Assembly (NCBI GenBank): GCA_963702755.1
Contig: CAVPDZ010000011.1
Location: 1-64,000 of the forward strand
DNA: 64,000 nucleotides
Origin: JAJPKK01 sp963702755
Lineage (GTDB): Bacteria; Pseudomonadota; Alphaproteobacteria; Rhizobiales; Xanthobacteraceae
Direction of reading: 5' to 3'
The notes beneath the pieces were generated by a model. It did no database searches and was not told the DNA's origin. It saw only the letters and a list, made by a program, of their open reading frames with translations. Below, one piece after another: positions 27,753-37,030 of the stretch. A program made the position numbers and the translations under genes. Positions within the stretch are counted from its first letter, which is position 1. Each line of letters opens with the position of its first letter.

Positions 27753-28694
27753 TCAAGATTTCGCGCGGTCCCATTTGGCCAAATCGGCCGCCGCATCGTA
27801 GGTGCTCTGCAGGAACTCCATCAGCGCATGGGCAGGGTCCGGTGCGGTCCGCATGGCGTCATAAGGCAGAATGAATTCGCCCAATTGCTTTGAATAAAAT
27901 GCCTTTGCCGGGTTCACGGTCGCGGCGGGAAAGCCCTCAGGCGCGGGATAAGCGTAGGAATAGAAGGCCGCATAATCGATCGGTCCGCCGCCGCCCGGCC
28001 AGAATCCGGCGCTCGAAACCTCATGCGAATAGGCTTCCTGTGCCACCGCATTCGGCAGATGCGGCACGCCGCCGGGGTGGCGCGGCGCGGGCCTTCCCGA
28101 AAAGCGCGTGACCGCGAGATCGAAGCTGCCCCAGAAGAAATGGACGGGGCTCGCCTTGCCGATAAAACCGGTGCGAAATTGCGCGAGGACAGTGTGCGCG
28201 GAGAGCAGCACGCGCCAGAACCGGTTGGCGTAGTCCCGGTCGTAGGCGGCGTGAACGCGGTCCTCATCGAAGGGAATGCAATCAGCGATCTCGCACGGCA
28301 TCGTGTCGATGCGGAGGTCGAGACCGAGCCCCGCGAGCGCCGCAAACAGCTCGGTGTAAAATTCAGCGACCGGCTTCGGCGCCAGCATCAGCTGACGGAA
28401 TTGCCCATCGCTCGTGCGCACCCACAACACGTGGTCGATGAAGTCGAAGTCGACTTGGAATGCGCCGCCTCCATACGGAATAGGCGAGGTCGTGAGACCG
28501 CGGGCGGTGACATAGAGCGGCACGTGCCACGAGTGGTTCAGCCACGGTGTCTGCGCCAGGCGTATCTTGCCGACGATCTGTGTCCACAGATGAAGCGTGG
28601 CGCAGGTATCCTTCCAGGCGGCGTAGGGGAGCGCCGGCCAAGGATCGCCCGCCAACGGGGTTGTCGCCCTGGGTGTTTGCGAAGCTCCTGTCAT
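27753..28694 (-). CDS. DUF5996 family protein
   Basis: 313 aa. It starts MTGASQTPRATTPLAGDPWP and shows the family features WPALPYAAWKDTCATLHLWT, KIRLAQTPWLNHSWHVPLYV, HFFWGSFDLAVTRFSGR and the C-terminal EFILPYDAMRTAPDPAHAL. No catalytic function is known for the family. It lies 260 bp upstream of the TIR-FGE gene in the same direction. The intervening bases contain an 82-codon frame (27504-27752) with no similarity I recognise. The start has a GGACAGGACT stretch upstream. There is no evidence that it belongs to the TIR cluster. Confidence 0.85.
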   Translation of the reverse strand: MTGASQTPRATTPLAGDPWPALPYAAWKDTCATLHLWTQIVGKIRLAQTPWLNHSWHVPLYVTARGLTTSPIPYGGGAFQVDFDFIDHVLWVRTSDGQFRQLMLAPKPVAEFYTELFAALAGLGLDLRIDTMPCEIADCIPFDEDRVHAAYDRDYANRFWRVLLSAHTVLAQFRTGFIGKASPVHFFWGSFDLAVTRFSGRPAPRHPGGVPHLPNAVAQEAYSHEVSSAGFWPGGGGPIDYAAFYSYAYPAPEGFPAATVNPAKAFYSKQLGEFILPYDAMRTAPDPAHALMEFLQSTYDAAADLAKWDRAKS

Positions 28695-29020
28695 AGTCCT
28701 GTCCTCTGTCTCGTTCGACTGTCTCGTTCGGCGCGAAGCAACCCGCTCAAACGATGATATCGGCAAGCTCCGCCATGGTGCAGACGCGGATATCCGGCTG
28801 ATGCGGCGTGATGCCGAAGGGACGCTTGCGTCGGCACGTTCTATCGATCATCGAGCCGGGTCCTCAATAGCGAGGGCCCGCCTCCGGGCGACACAATGCA
28901 CGGCACCGAGCCGAACGTCTTGCGCCGCGTTGCGTATTTCCGGCCGGGAATCGCCTGTCACACGAACTTCATCAAAAGCGACAAGCTTCTGTGCTTCCAC
29001 GCTCTTAGCCAGGCCGCTCG
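28695..29020. other. Divergent promoter region
   Basis: 326 bp between the leftward DUF5996 gene and the rightward decarboxylase. Open frames here are unsupported. No strong hairpin or repeat was noticed. Confidence 0.5.
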
Positions 29021-31379
29021 ATGAACTTCTCACAACGGTTTACGTTCCTGTTCTCGGCTCCGACCTTCGAGGCCGAGGACCTCGAAGGCCTGCGCGTCCA
29101 ACAGATCATCGCCGCCATTCAACGGATGGGGTTCCAGGTCGTCCGCGCCCCCCGCACCGAAGATGCGGAAATGGCGGTGCAGACCGATGCCGCGATCGGC
29201 TGCCTCGTGGTCGATTGGGGCAAGAAGGGGCTTGAGGGCAAGGCCGCCTCGCTCATCAACGTCATGCGCCGGCGCGGTCTCGAAATGCCGATCGTCTTGC
29301 TGGTGCGGCGCAAGCGGTTCGAGGACGTGCCGGTCGAGGTGCTCGACTTCATCGACGGCTATGTCTTCCTGGCCGAGGAGACGCCGGAGTTCATCGCCCG
29401 CAATCTTGTCAGTCGCCTCACGCAATATGCCGACACGCTGAAGACGCCGTTTTTCGGTGCGTTGGTCGACTATTCGGAGCAGGGCAACCAATTGTGGACC
29501 TGCCCCGGGCACAACGGCGGGATTTTCTACAGCCGCAGCCCGATCGGCCGCATTTTCATGGAACATCTTGGGGAAGCCGTGTTCCGCGACGATCTCGACA
29601 ATTCGATCCTCGAACTCGGCGACCTGCTCACCCATGAAGGCCCGGCGCTCCAGGCGCAGAAGGAGGCGGCGGCGATCTTCGGTGCCGAGCGAACCTATTT
29701 CGTTCTCAACGGGACGTCGGCCTCCAACAAGATTGCATTGGGAGCGCTCATCGCCGACGGCGACCTCGTGCTCTTCGATCGCAACAATCACAAGGCCGCC
29801 CATCACGGCGCATTGCTGCTCGCCGGCGGCATTCCGATCTACCTCCCGACCGACCGCAACGCCCATGGCTTGATCGGACCGATCCAGCCGGGCGCCCTCA
29901 GCGAGACCGCCATTCGGGAGGCGATCCGGGCCAATCCCTTGGTCAAGGACCCGGCCGCATGGCGGCGCGAACGACCGTTTCGCGCGGCGGTGATCGAACA
30001 ATGCACTTACGACGGAACGATCTATAGCGCCCAGCATATTCTCGCGGCCATCGGCCCACTGTGCGATTACATCTTGTTTGACGAGGCGTGGGCGGGCTTC
30101 ATGAAGTTTCACCCGATCTATGCCGGTCGGTTCGCCATGGGCCTCGCCAATCTCGACGACAAGGCGCCCGGCATCATCGCCACGCAGTCGACCCACAAGC
30201 AACTCGCGAGCTTTTCGCAGGCCTCGCAGATCCATGTGAAGGACAGCCACATTCGCGGGCAGCGGCGCCGGGTTGAACATCGCCGCTTCAACGAAAGCTT
30301 CCTGCAGCACGCTTCGACGTCGCCGTTCTATCCGCTGTTCGCTTCGCTCGACGTCGGCGCCCAGATGATGAAGGGACGTTCCGGCGAAGTGCTGTGGGAC
30401 GACACCATCCGGCTCGGCATCGAGCTGCGCAAGAAATTGCGCGCGATCCGGCAGGAGTTCGAACGACAGGGAAACGGACCCGCTGCGCCGCTGGTTCTTC
30501 GATCCGTTTGTCCCCGACGTTGTGCGGCTCGAGGATGCCGCGCGCGAAGGCGGGGTTCACGAGGTGCCGTGGGAGAGCGTCGCCACCGATGCGCTGGCGA
30601 GCCAGGCGCAATTTTGGGAGCTGACGCCGGGCGCGCGCTGGCACGGCTTTCCGAGCGTGCAGGCCGGCTACGCCATCACCGATCCCAACAAGCTGACGCT
30701 GCTGACCCCCGGATTCAATCGCGCCACCGGCGAATACGAGGCGCACGGCGTGCCGGCGCCGGTGGTCGCGCAATATCTGCGCGAGAACCGGGTGGTGCCG
30801 GAGAAATTCGATCTCAATTCGTTGCTGTTCCTGCTGACGCCCGGCGTGGAGGCGAGCAAGGCAGGCACGCTCGTGAGCACGCTCGTCGCGTTCAAGCGAC
30901 TGTACGACGACAATGTTCTGCTCGACTACGCGATCCCGAGATTTGTCGCCGGCCAGCCTAAGCGCTATCGCGGCGTGCGTTTGCGCGATCTTTGTCAGGA
31001 GATGCATGCGTTCTTTCGCGCCGAAAATGTCAGCGCGCTGCAAAGGGCGCAGTTCACGTCGAAACATCTTCCGGAGCCGGCGATGACGCCCCACGAGGCC
31101 GGGCGCCAGCTCGTGCGCAACAACGTCGATTACCTGCCGATCGATCAGATCGAAGGCCGTATCGCCTCAACTCTTTTCGTCGTCTACCCGCCTGGAATTG
31201 CGACCATCGTTCCGGGCGAACGCTTGAGCGCGCGGGCGCGGCCGATGATCGACTACCTCAAGGTCTTCGAGCGCAGCAGCAATCTTTTCCCCGGCTTTGA
31301 AACCGAGATACAGGGCGTATATCGGGAGGTCGAGGCGGGCGGGACCGTGCGTTTCCACACTTACGTCGTGCGCGAGTAA
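29021..31379 (+). CDS. Orn/Lys/Arg decarboxylase, class I, with one-base frame break
   Basis: 785 aa after correction, the usual length of large inducible Orn/Lys/Arg decarboxylases. The N-terminal receiver-like wing domain covers residues 1-130. The PLP-binding core includes WTCPGHNGGIFYSRSPIGR and ATQSTHKQLASFSQASQIHV, whose STHK Lys forms the Schiff base. The C-terminal domain includes YLPIDQIEGRIAS and ATIVPGERLS. The two halves are in different frames: at about 30472, GGAAACGGACCC has one G more than needed, and dropping it gives GNDPLRRWFFDPFVPD. Substrate (ornithine, lysine or arginine) cannot be read reliably. The product would be a polyamine precursor or an acid-resistance amine. The GNAT gene follows 35 bp downstream. 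Confidence 0.92.
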
Positions 31380-31414
31380 CGGCGCAAACGAAGATCGACA
31401 ATCAATCAGCTCAG

Positions 31415-32008
31415 ATGCAGCAACAATCGACGACCGCAAATTCCGCGCAGATCACCGTCCGCCCATCGCGGGACGAAGATGTCGAGGCCATGCTTGCGAT
31501 TTATCGCCATCACATCAGCCGCGGCGTCGACCCTGCACTGATGTTTGACGCCGAAGCGCCGGAGCTCGACGACCTCAAGCGGCGCCGCCGAAATATGCGC
31601 AAGCGCCGCCTGCCGCACCTCGTCGCCGATTGCGGCGGTGTCGTCGTCGGCTATGCCTATGCCGTACTGTTCCGAAAGAGGCCCGCCTACCGCTACACTG
31701 TTAAACACTCGATCTATGTTCACCCCGACTATCTGCATTCGGGTATCGGCCGCATCCTGTTGCCGGCGCTGATCGATGCCTGCGCGGCGGCCGGCTATCG
31801 CCAGATGATCGGCTATATCGACGCCGCCAACGGTCCTTCGATCGGCCTGCACCAATCCTGCGGATTTCAACAAGTCGGATACCTACCGTCCGTGGGCTAC
31901 AAGTTTGGCCGTTGGACCGACGTCGTGATGGTGCAGCGATCGCTGGGCAGCGGCGCGTCCACTGCACCTGAGGTGTGGCTCGCCGCGCCAAATGGTGACG
32001 CGCAGTAA
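31415..32008 (+). CDS. GNAT N-acetyltransferase (phosphinothricin acetyltransferase-like)
   Basis: 197 aa. The GNAT fold has ITVRPSRDEDVEAMLAIY at the start, YRYTVKHSIYVHPDYLHSG as strands 4-5, the acetyl-CoA loop SGIGRILLPALIDAC, and GYIDAANGPSIGLHQSCGF. The closing GYKFGRWTDVVMVQRSL is typical of the PAT/MnaT group that acetylates amino acids or phosphinothricin analogues. It lies 35 bp after the decarboxylase, so a shared transcript is likely, which could suggest an amine or amino-acid substrate. It ends 3 bp before the convergent livF stop. Confidence 0.9.
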   Translation: MQQQSTTANSAQITVRPSRDEDVEAMLAIYRHHISRGVDPALMFDAEAPELDDLKRRRRNMRKRRLPHLVADCGGVVVGYAYAVLFRKRPAYRYTVKHSIYVHPDYLHSGIGRILLPALIDACAAAGYRQMIGYIDAANGPSIGLHQSCGFQQVGYLPSVGYKFGRWTDVVMVQRSLGSGASTAPEVWLAAPNGDAQ

Positions 32009-32011
32009 GTC

Positions 32012-32731
32012 TCAGAACACGCCGAGGTGCTGGCGCAGGTCGACATTGTTGTCACGCAGCGCGGCTGCGGTCGAAGTGACGGCGACCTGACCGCTGTTGA
32101 GGATGACGATATCGTCGGCAATCCCGAACACCAGCTTGGGGTTCTGTTCCACCAGCACGATGGAGAGGCCGCTCTCCTTGAGCGTGCGGATGGTGGTCAT
32201 CACCTCCGCGACGATCTGCGGTGCCAAACCCTCGGATGGTTCGTCCATCAGCAGCACGCGCGGGTTTGCCATCAGGGCGCGACCGATGGCGAGCATCTGC
32301 TGCTCGCCGCCCGAGAGATGCGCCGCCATCTGCCGGCGCCGCTCGCCGAGCCGCGGAAACATGGCGAACACCGAGTCGGCGGTCCAGTCGCGCCCGGTCC
32401 GCGAGGTGCCGCGTCGCGCCGCGACCGCGAGGTTTTCGCGCACGGTCAGACTCTTGAAGATGCGCCGGCCCTGGGGCACCAGCGCAACGCCGCAGCCTGC
32501 GATGTCTTCCGGCGCGAACCGCGTGACGTTCTTGCCGAAGACTTCGACCGTGCCGGCCGCAGCCGGCAGCAGTCCGACAGTGACGTTCATGCAGGTGGTC
32601 TTGCCGGCGCCGTTGCGGCCCAAGAGGCCGAGGAGTTCGCCCTCGGCGAGCGCGAACGACACTTTCTGGAGCACGTGGCTATCGCCGTAATAGGCGTCGA
32701 CGCCGGTAAGTCGCAGCGCGTTATTCGCCAA
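32012..32731 (-). CDS. livF: Branched-chain-type ABC transporter ATP-binding protein LivF
   Basis: 239 aa ATPase. Walker A is GLLGRNGAGKTTCMN, the signature is LSGGEQQMLAIGRALM, and Walker B is RVLLMDEPSEGLAPQIV. The ending DNNVDLRQHLGVF is that of LivF proteins. Its start lies inside the end of livG (11-bp overlap). It is the last gene of the leftward importer operon (binding proteins, livH, livM, livG, livF). The substrate could be a branched-chain amino acid, amide or aromatic acid; the ATPases do not tell. Confidence 0.95.
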   Translation of the reverse strand: MANNALRLTGVDAYYGDSHVLQKVSFALAEGELLGLLGRNGAGKTTCMNVTVGLLPAAAGTVEVFGKNVTRFAPEDIAGCGVALVPQGRRIFKSLTVRENLAVAARRGTSRTGRDWTADSVFAMFPRLGERRRQMAAHLSGGEQQMLAIGRALMANPRVLLMDEPSEGLAPQIVAEVMTTIRTLKESGLSIVLVEQNPKLVFGIADDIVILNSGQVAVTSTAAALRDNNVDLRQHLGVF

Positions 32732-33458
32732 GGTAGACCTCCCGGGTGCGCCGGTCGGCGACCACTTCGGCGCGCGTGCCCTCGACGATGACCTCGCCGA
32801 AATGCAGCAGCGTGATGCGGTCGGCGAAATCGAGCGCCACGTCCATGTCGTGCTCGATCATCACCAGCGTGACGTCGCGGGGGATCGTCCCCAGCAATTG
32901 GCGCACGTCGCGGCGCTCGTCGATGGAGAGGCCGGCGAACGGCTCGTCGAGGAGGAGCAGCTTCGGCTGCTGCGCCATCGCCATGGCGATCTCGACGCGG
33001 CGGCGCTCGCCGTAGGAGGTCTCGGCCAGCGGGCGGTTCGCGATGTGGCCGAGGCCGACGCGATCGAGCGCGGCGGCGGCGCGCGCGATGAGATCGTGCT
33101 GGTGGTCGAGGCGCGTCAGCGGATTCCAGCGCAGATTGGAGAGACCGAGCAGCGCCAGCGTGACGTTGCGCAGGATGGTGTCGCGCGGAAACAGCGTGAT
33201 GATCTGGTAGGTGCGCGCCATGCCGAGATGCGGACGGCGCCGGCACGGCGTCGTCGTGATGTCGCGGCCGAACAGCGCGATCGTGCCGCCGTCGGGCGAA
33301 ATCTCGCCGGTGATCAGATTGAACAGCGTGGTCTTGCCGGCGCCGTTCGGCCCGATGATGAGGCGCCGCTCGCCGGGCTCGACAGAAAGATCGACCGCCT
33401 TGGTGACCCGCAGGCCGCCGAACGACTTGGTGAGGCGGGTGAGAACAAGCGCGCTCAT
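32721..33458 (-). CDS. livG: Branched-chain-type ABC transporter ATP-binding protein LivG
   Basis: 245 aa ATPase. Walker A is IGPNGAGKTTLFNLITG, the LivG-typical GMARTYQIITLF loop follows, the signature is SYGERRRVEIAMAM, Walker B is LLLLDEPFAGLS, and the switch His is in VTLVMIEHDMDVAL. The start at 33458 has GGAGAGG upstream and overlaps the livM stop (ATGA). It pairs with LivF as the heterodimeric motor at the inner face of the membrane. Confidence 0.95.
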   Translation of the reverse strand: MSALVLTRLTKSFGGLRVTKAVDLSVEPGERRLIIGPNGAGKTTLFNLITGEISPDGGTIALFGRDITTTPCRRRPHLGMARTYQIITLFPRDTILRNVTLALLGLSNLRWNPLTRLDHQHDLIARAAAALDRVGLGHIANRPLAETSYGERRRVEIAMAMAQQPKLLLLDEPFAGLSIDERRDVRQLLGTIPRDVTLVMIEHDMDVALDFADRITLLHFGEVIVEGTRAEVVADRRTREVYLGE

Positions 33459-34478
33459 GGCGCCTCTCCGCATCCAGGTTTCGCGGCCTTCGGCGGCGCG
33501 GCAAAGCGGCGGCGCGCCCAGCGCCACAACCGCGCCGTGCCGGGCACGAGCCCCTCCGGCATGAAGGTGATGATGACGACGAAGATCACGCCCAACACCA
33601 GGTTCCAGCGCACCACATAGGCGCTGACGACGTACTTGGTGATCATCACGATCGCGGAGCCGGCAATCGGTCCGAGCAGCGTGCCGGTGCCGCCGGAGAT
33701 CACCATCAGCAGCACTTCGGCGGAGCCTTGAAGCGCCGCGACCTGCGGGCTGATGAACTGCTTGTTGTAGGCGTAGAGGAGCCCGGCGACGCCCGACCAG
33801 AAGCCGGAAAACAGGAAGGCGAGGAAGCGGATCAGCCAGACATTATAGCCGAGCGCGGTCATGCGCCGGGCCTGATCGCGCGTGCCGCGCAGGCTCGCGC
33901 CGAACGGCGAGCGCTCGAGCGCCGCCATGCTCGCCAGCGCGATCAGAAAGACGACCAATGTCGCGTAGATAGAACGATGGCGCGCTCGCGATGCTGATGC
34001 CGAACGGCATCGGTCGCGAGGTGATGTTGACGCCATTGTCGCCATTGGTGAGATCGGCCCAGCGATAGGCGATGCCCCACAGGATCTGGCCGAGGGCGAG
34101 CGTGATCATGAGAAAGCCGATGCCGGTCGAGCGCAGCGCCAGCACCGCGAACACCGCCGACGTGGCAAGCGTGACGACGATGGCGGCGAGCGCGGCCGAG
34201 AGGTGGCCGTATCCGGCCGCGAGCATCAGGCCCGCGGTATAGCCCGCAATCGCAAACAGGCCGGCGTGGCCGAGCGACACGAGACCGGCGTATCCGACGA
34301 GCACGTTGAGCGCGAGGGCGAACACCGCGAACAGCAGAATCTGGCTCGCGACATCGACGTAATAGGAATTGCCGACCCACCACGGCACGGTCGCGAGCAC
34401 GAGCATCATCGCGCCCCAGGCGAGGCCGCGGGCGATGCCGATGCGGGAGCCGGCGCCGCGCGGCGCATCCTCCTTCAT
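33455..34478 (-). CDS. livM: Branched-chain-type ABC transporter permease LivM (one-base frame break)
   Basis: 340 aa after correction. The N-terminal part has several membrane helices, the LivM motif GYAGLVSLGHAGLFAIAGY and LRSTGIGFLMITLALGQI. The C-terminal part has SPFGASLRGTRDQARRMTAL, GVAGLLYAYNKQFISP and GGTGTLLGPIAGSA. They are in different frames: near 33968 TTCTATCTACGCG carries one extra C, and without it the protein reads PSFYYATLVVFL. The operon overlaps on both sides (ATGA with livG and livH) show that the reading-frame ends are preserved. Either a sequencing insertion or a recent inactivation. Confidence 0.92.
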
Positions 34479-35336
34479 GGCACCCGCTTCCCGAACAGGC
34501 CCTGCGGCCGTAGCACCAGCACCAGCAGCATGGGCAGGAACAGGATGACGTAAGCGAGGTCCGGCACTTTGGCCTGGCCGAAATTGTAGAGGAAGCCGAT
34601 CAGGAAGCTGCCGACCAGCGCGCCCAGCAGGCTCCCGGTGCCGCCGAGGATGACGACGATCAGCGCGAGCGGCAGCATGTCGGAATCAAGACCCGGATAG
34701 ACCGAGAGGATCGGCGCGCCGACGACGCCCGCGAAGGCGGCAATCGCCGCGCCGAGCGCAAACACCGTCGTGAACAGCCGCGACACCCGGATGCCGACCA
34801 TCCGCGCGATCGGCGCGTCATCGACGCCGGCGCGGATCATGGCGCCGAGCCGCGTCCAGTCGACGAGGAGCCACAGTGCGACCGCGATCACCACGGCAAT
34901 CGCGACCACCACCAACCGATAGAGCGGAAAGATCACGCCGCCCGCGATCACCGCGCCGCTCACCTGCGCGGGCGCGAGCGGCTGATAGGGGTCGCCGGTC
35001 CAGATGATGAGGCAGAGGTCGGAAACGATGAAGGAGAGCCCGAGCGTCAGCAGCACCTGGGCAAGCTCCTGGCCGGCGAGCCGGCGCAGCAACAGCCGCT
35101 CGATCGCGCCGCCGATGATCGCCATGGCGACGGCGGCGAGCACCGCGGCGAGCCAGAAATCGACATGCCTGTCGAGCAGCGATCACGCCGAAATAGGCGC
35201 CGAGCATGAAAAACGAGCCGTGCATCAGGTTCGGGATGCGCATCAACCCGAAGATCAGCGAGAAGCCCGCCGACAGCAGGAACAGAAGCCCGCCGAATGC
35301 GATGCTGTTGACCGCGAGCGTGATCCACAGGGTCAT
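34475..35336 (-). CDS. livH: Branched-chain-type ABC transporter permease LivH (one-base frame break)
   Basis: 286 aa after correction. It starts MTLWITLAVNSIAFGGLLFL, then GLMRIPNLMHGSFFMLGAYF (LivH signature region). In the second frame come LLTLGLSFIVSDLCLIIWTG and GGTGSLLGALVGSFLIGFL. The break is near 35180: GTGATCGCTGCTCGAC has one base too many for VI-LLDRHVDFWLAAV. The start at 35336 follows from the family. Only 33 bp separate it from a repeat element that lies between it and the binding-protein genes. Confidence 0.92.
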
Positions 35337-35369
35337 TGGAGTGCCGCGACGAGATGCCGGGAGAAGCCT

Positions 35370-35493
35370 GTAGCCCGGATGAGCCAAGGGGTCCCGCCTC
35401 GGGCGAGCCCGATGACAGCTCCGCGAAATCCGGGGCGGCGGATCGATAGGTGGAAAGACCTGCCCCGGATATCGCTGCGCTCATCCGGGCTAC
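35370..35493. repeat. Dispersed palindromic repeat, family A
   Basis: 124 bp, beginning GTAGCCCGGATGAGCC and ending GCTCATCCGGGCTAC, so the ends are inverted repeats. It lies between livH and the binding-protein gene ending at 35497, that is inside the presumed operon. Confidence 0.85.
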
Positions 35494-35496
35494 GTT

Positions 35497-36753
35497 TTAC
35501 TGATTGAGGTATTTCGCCGGCGGGTAGTCGCGGCCGTAGACCGGTGCGGCGAGGAACGCCTTCTCGTCGTAGGTCCAGAACTGGCTGACGTTCGGGTAAC
35601 GCTTGATCACCGTGTTGACGAGCGCGCCGTTCTTGCGCTCGCATTTGCGGATGAAGACATCGCCGACGACGTTGCCGAGATGATCGAAACGAACCGGCCC
35701 GCGCGGCGTGTCGGCGAGGGAAATCTGGTGCAGCGTCTCGGCGAATACCTTGCGATCGTCGGCCTTGCCGTCGAGTTTCTCGATTGCCGCCTCGACGCAC
35801 TGGCCGGCGATGTACATGCCGGCCGCATAGCCGCCCGGCAAGACGTTGTAGTCGCGCTGGAGCGCCGCGACCAACCGCTTGTTGCTGGGCGAGTTGAAAT
35901 CGGCCGAATACCAGTGGGCTGACATGACGCCGACCGCCTCGTCACCGAGACTGTGCAGCAACGCATCGTCCATCGCGGTCCAGCCGCCGAGCAGCGGGAT
36001 CTTCGCCTTGAGGCCGAGATCGGCATAGGCGCGCATGAACTTGACGGGATTGGATCCGGCAAAGCCGTTGAAGACGCAATCGACGTCGGAAATCTGCGCG
36101 ATGTAGGGCGTGTAGTCCGGGGTCACCAACGGCGGCCACAGTTTCTTGACGACCTTGCCGCCGTCGTCCTCGAACACGCGCTGGAAGCCTGCCATCTGCT
36201 CGTAGCCGAACGCGAAGTCTTCCGAGATCGTCGCGGCGCGCTTGTACTTGAGTTCCTTCGCCGCATAGTCCCCCATCACGTGACAGCACTGGGCGGACGA
36301 CGCGGACGGGCGGATCACGAACGGGTTCGCCTTGCGCTGGGTGACGTCCTCGGCGGCCGCGAGGCTGATCAGCGGCGTTGCCTTGTCCCGCACGTAATCG
36401 GTGATGGCGAGGAGTTCGAAGGCCGCAAGCGGGCCCAGGATCACATTGACGCCGTCGCGCTCGATCAGTTCCTGCGCCTTGCTCTTGGCGCCGGCAGGAT
36501 TGCCGCCGGTGTCCGCTGAGATGAATTCAATCTTGCGGCCGGCGAGCGTGTTGTTCTTTTCCTTGAGGAAGGCCGCGATGCCCTGTTCCATCTGGATGCC
36601 GCCCTGGGCAAGCGGGCCGGTCTTGACGGTCAGCAAGCCGACTTTGAACGGCGCCCCCTGCGCAATCGCCGGCATCGGAAAATGCAACGCTGCCGCGGCC
36701 GCGCCAGCAGCCGTACCGGCCAACAATGTGCGTCGGCTGAAATGGCGATCCAT
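35497..36753 (-). CDS. ABC transporter substrate-binding protein, type 1 fold (paralogue 2)
   Basis: 418 aa periplasmic binding protein of the LivJ/type 1 fold. The Tat- or Sec-type signal is RRTLLAGTAAGAAAAALHFP with PAIAQ before the mature start. The mature protein has FKVGLLTVKTGPLAQGGIQM, ILGPLAAFELLAITDYV, YEQMAGFQRVFEDDGGKVV and VRFDHLGNVVGDVFIRKC. It starts at 36753 with GGGAGG upstream. It is closely similar along its whole length to the gene at 37031-38281 and lies directly downstream of it. Family A repeats stand on both sides (35370 and 36894). The substrate is unknown. Confidence 0.93.
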   Translation of the reverse strand: MDRHFSRRTLLAGTAAGAAAAALHFPMPAIAQGAPFKVGLLTVKTGPLAQGGIQMEQGIAAFLKEKNNTLAGRKIEFISADTGGNPAGAKSKAQELIERDGVNVILGPLAAFELLAITDYVRDKATPLISLAAAEDVTQRKANPFVIRPSASSAQCCHVMGDYAAKELKYKRAATISEDFAFGYEQMAGFQRVFEDDGGKVVKKLWPPLVTPDYTPYIAQISDVDCVFNGFAGSNPVKFMRAYADLGLKAKIPLLGGWTAMDDALLHSLGDEAVGVMSAHWYSADFNSPSNKRLVAALQRDYNVLPGGYAAGMYIAGQCVEAAIEKLDGKADDRKVFAETLHQISLADTPRGPVRFDHLGNVVGDVFIRKCERKNGALVNTVIKRYPNVSQFWTYDEKAFLAAPVYGRDYPPAKYLNQ

Positions 36754-36893
36754 CGAAATCCTCCCTGCGAAACCAATCCCACGTGAGCCGGCCAAAAACC
36801 TGGCATCTCACGGATTTTTCTGCATCATTGGCGATAGCGGCAGCGAATGTAAAGAACGCTGTTGCCGCAGCGTTACTGACGCGAGGCAGCGCC

Positions 36894-37015
36894 GTAGCCC
36901 GGATTGAGCGCAGCGAAATCCGGGATTGGCCAGCGACAATCACCGTCGCTGGAATGCACTGCACATCAACGTTTGGCCGAGCGCCCCCGGATTTCGCTCC
37001 GCTCAATCCGGGCTA
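36894..37015. repeat. Dispersed palindromic repeat, family A
   Basis: 122 bp, from GTAGCCCGGATTGAGCGCAG to GCTCAATCCGGGCTAC. It lies between the two paralogous binding-protein genes. With the copy at 35370 it brackets the gene at 35497-36753. Confidence 0.87.
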
Positions 37016-37030
37016 CGATTACGTCAACGC

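Noticed and set aside
28801..29235. Rightward frame of 144 codons before the decarboxylase
   Set aside because: It overlaps the decarboxylase start in another phase and has no ribosome site or domain.
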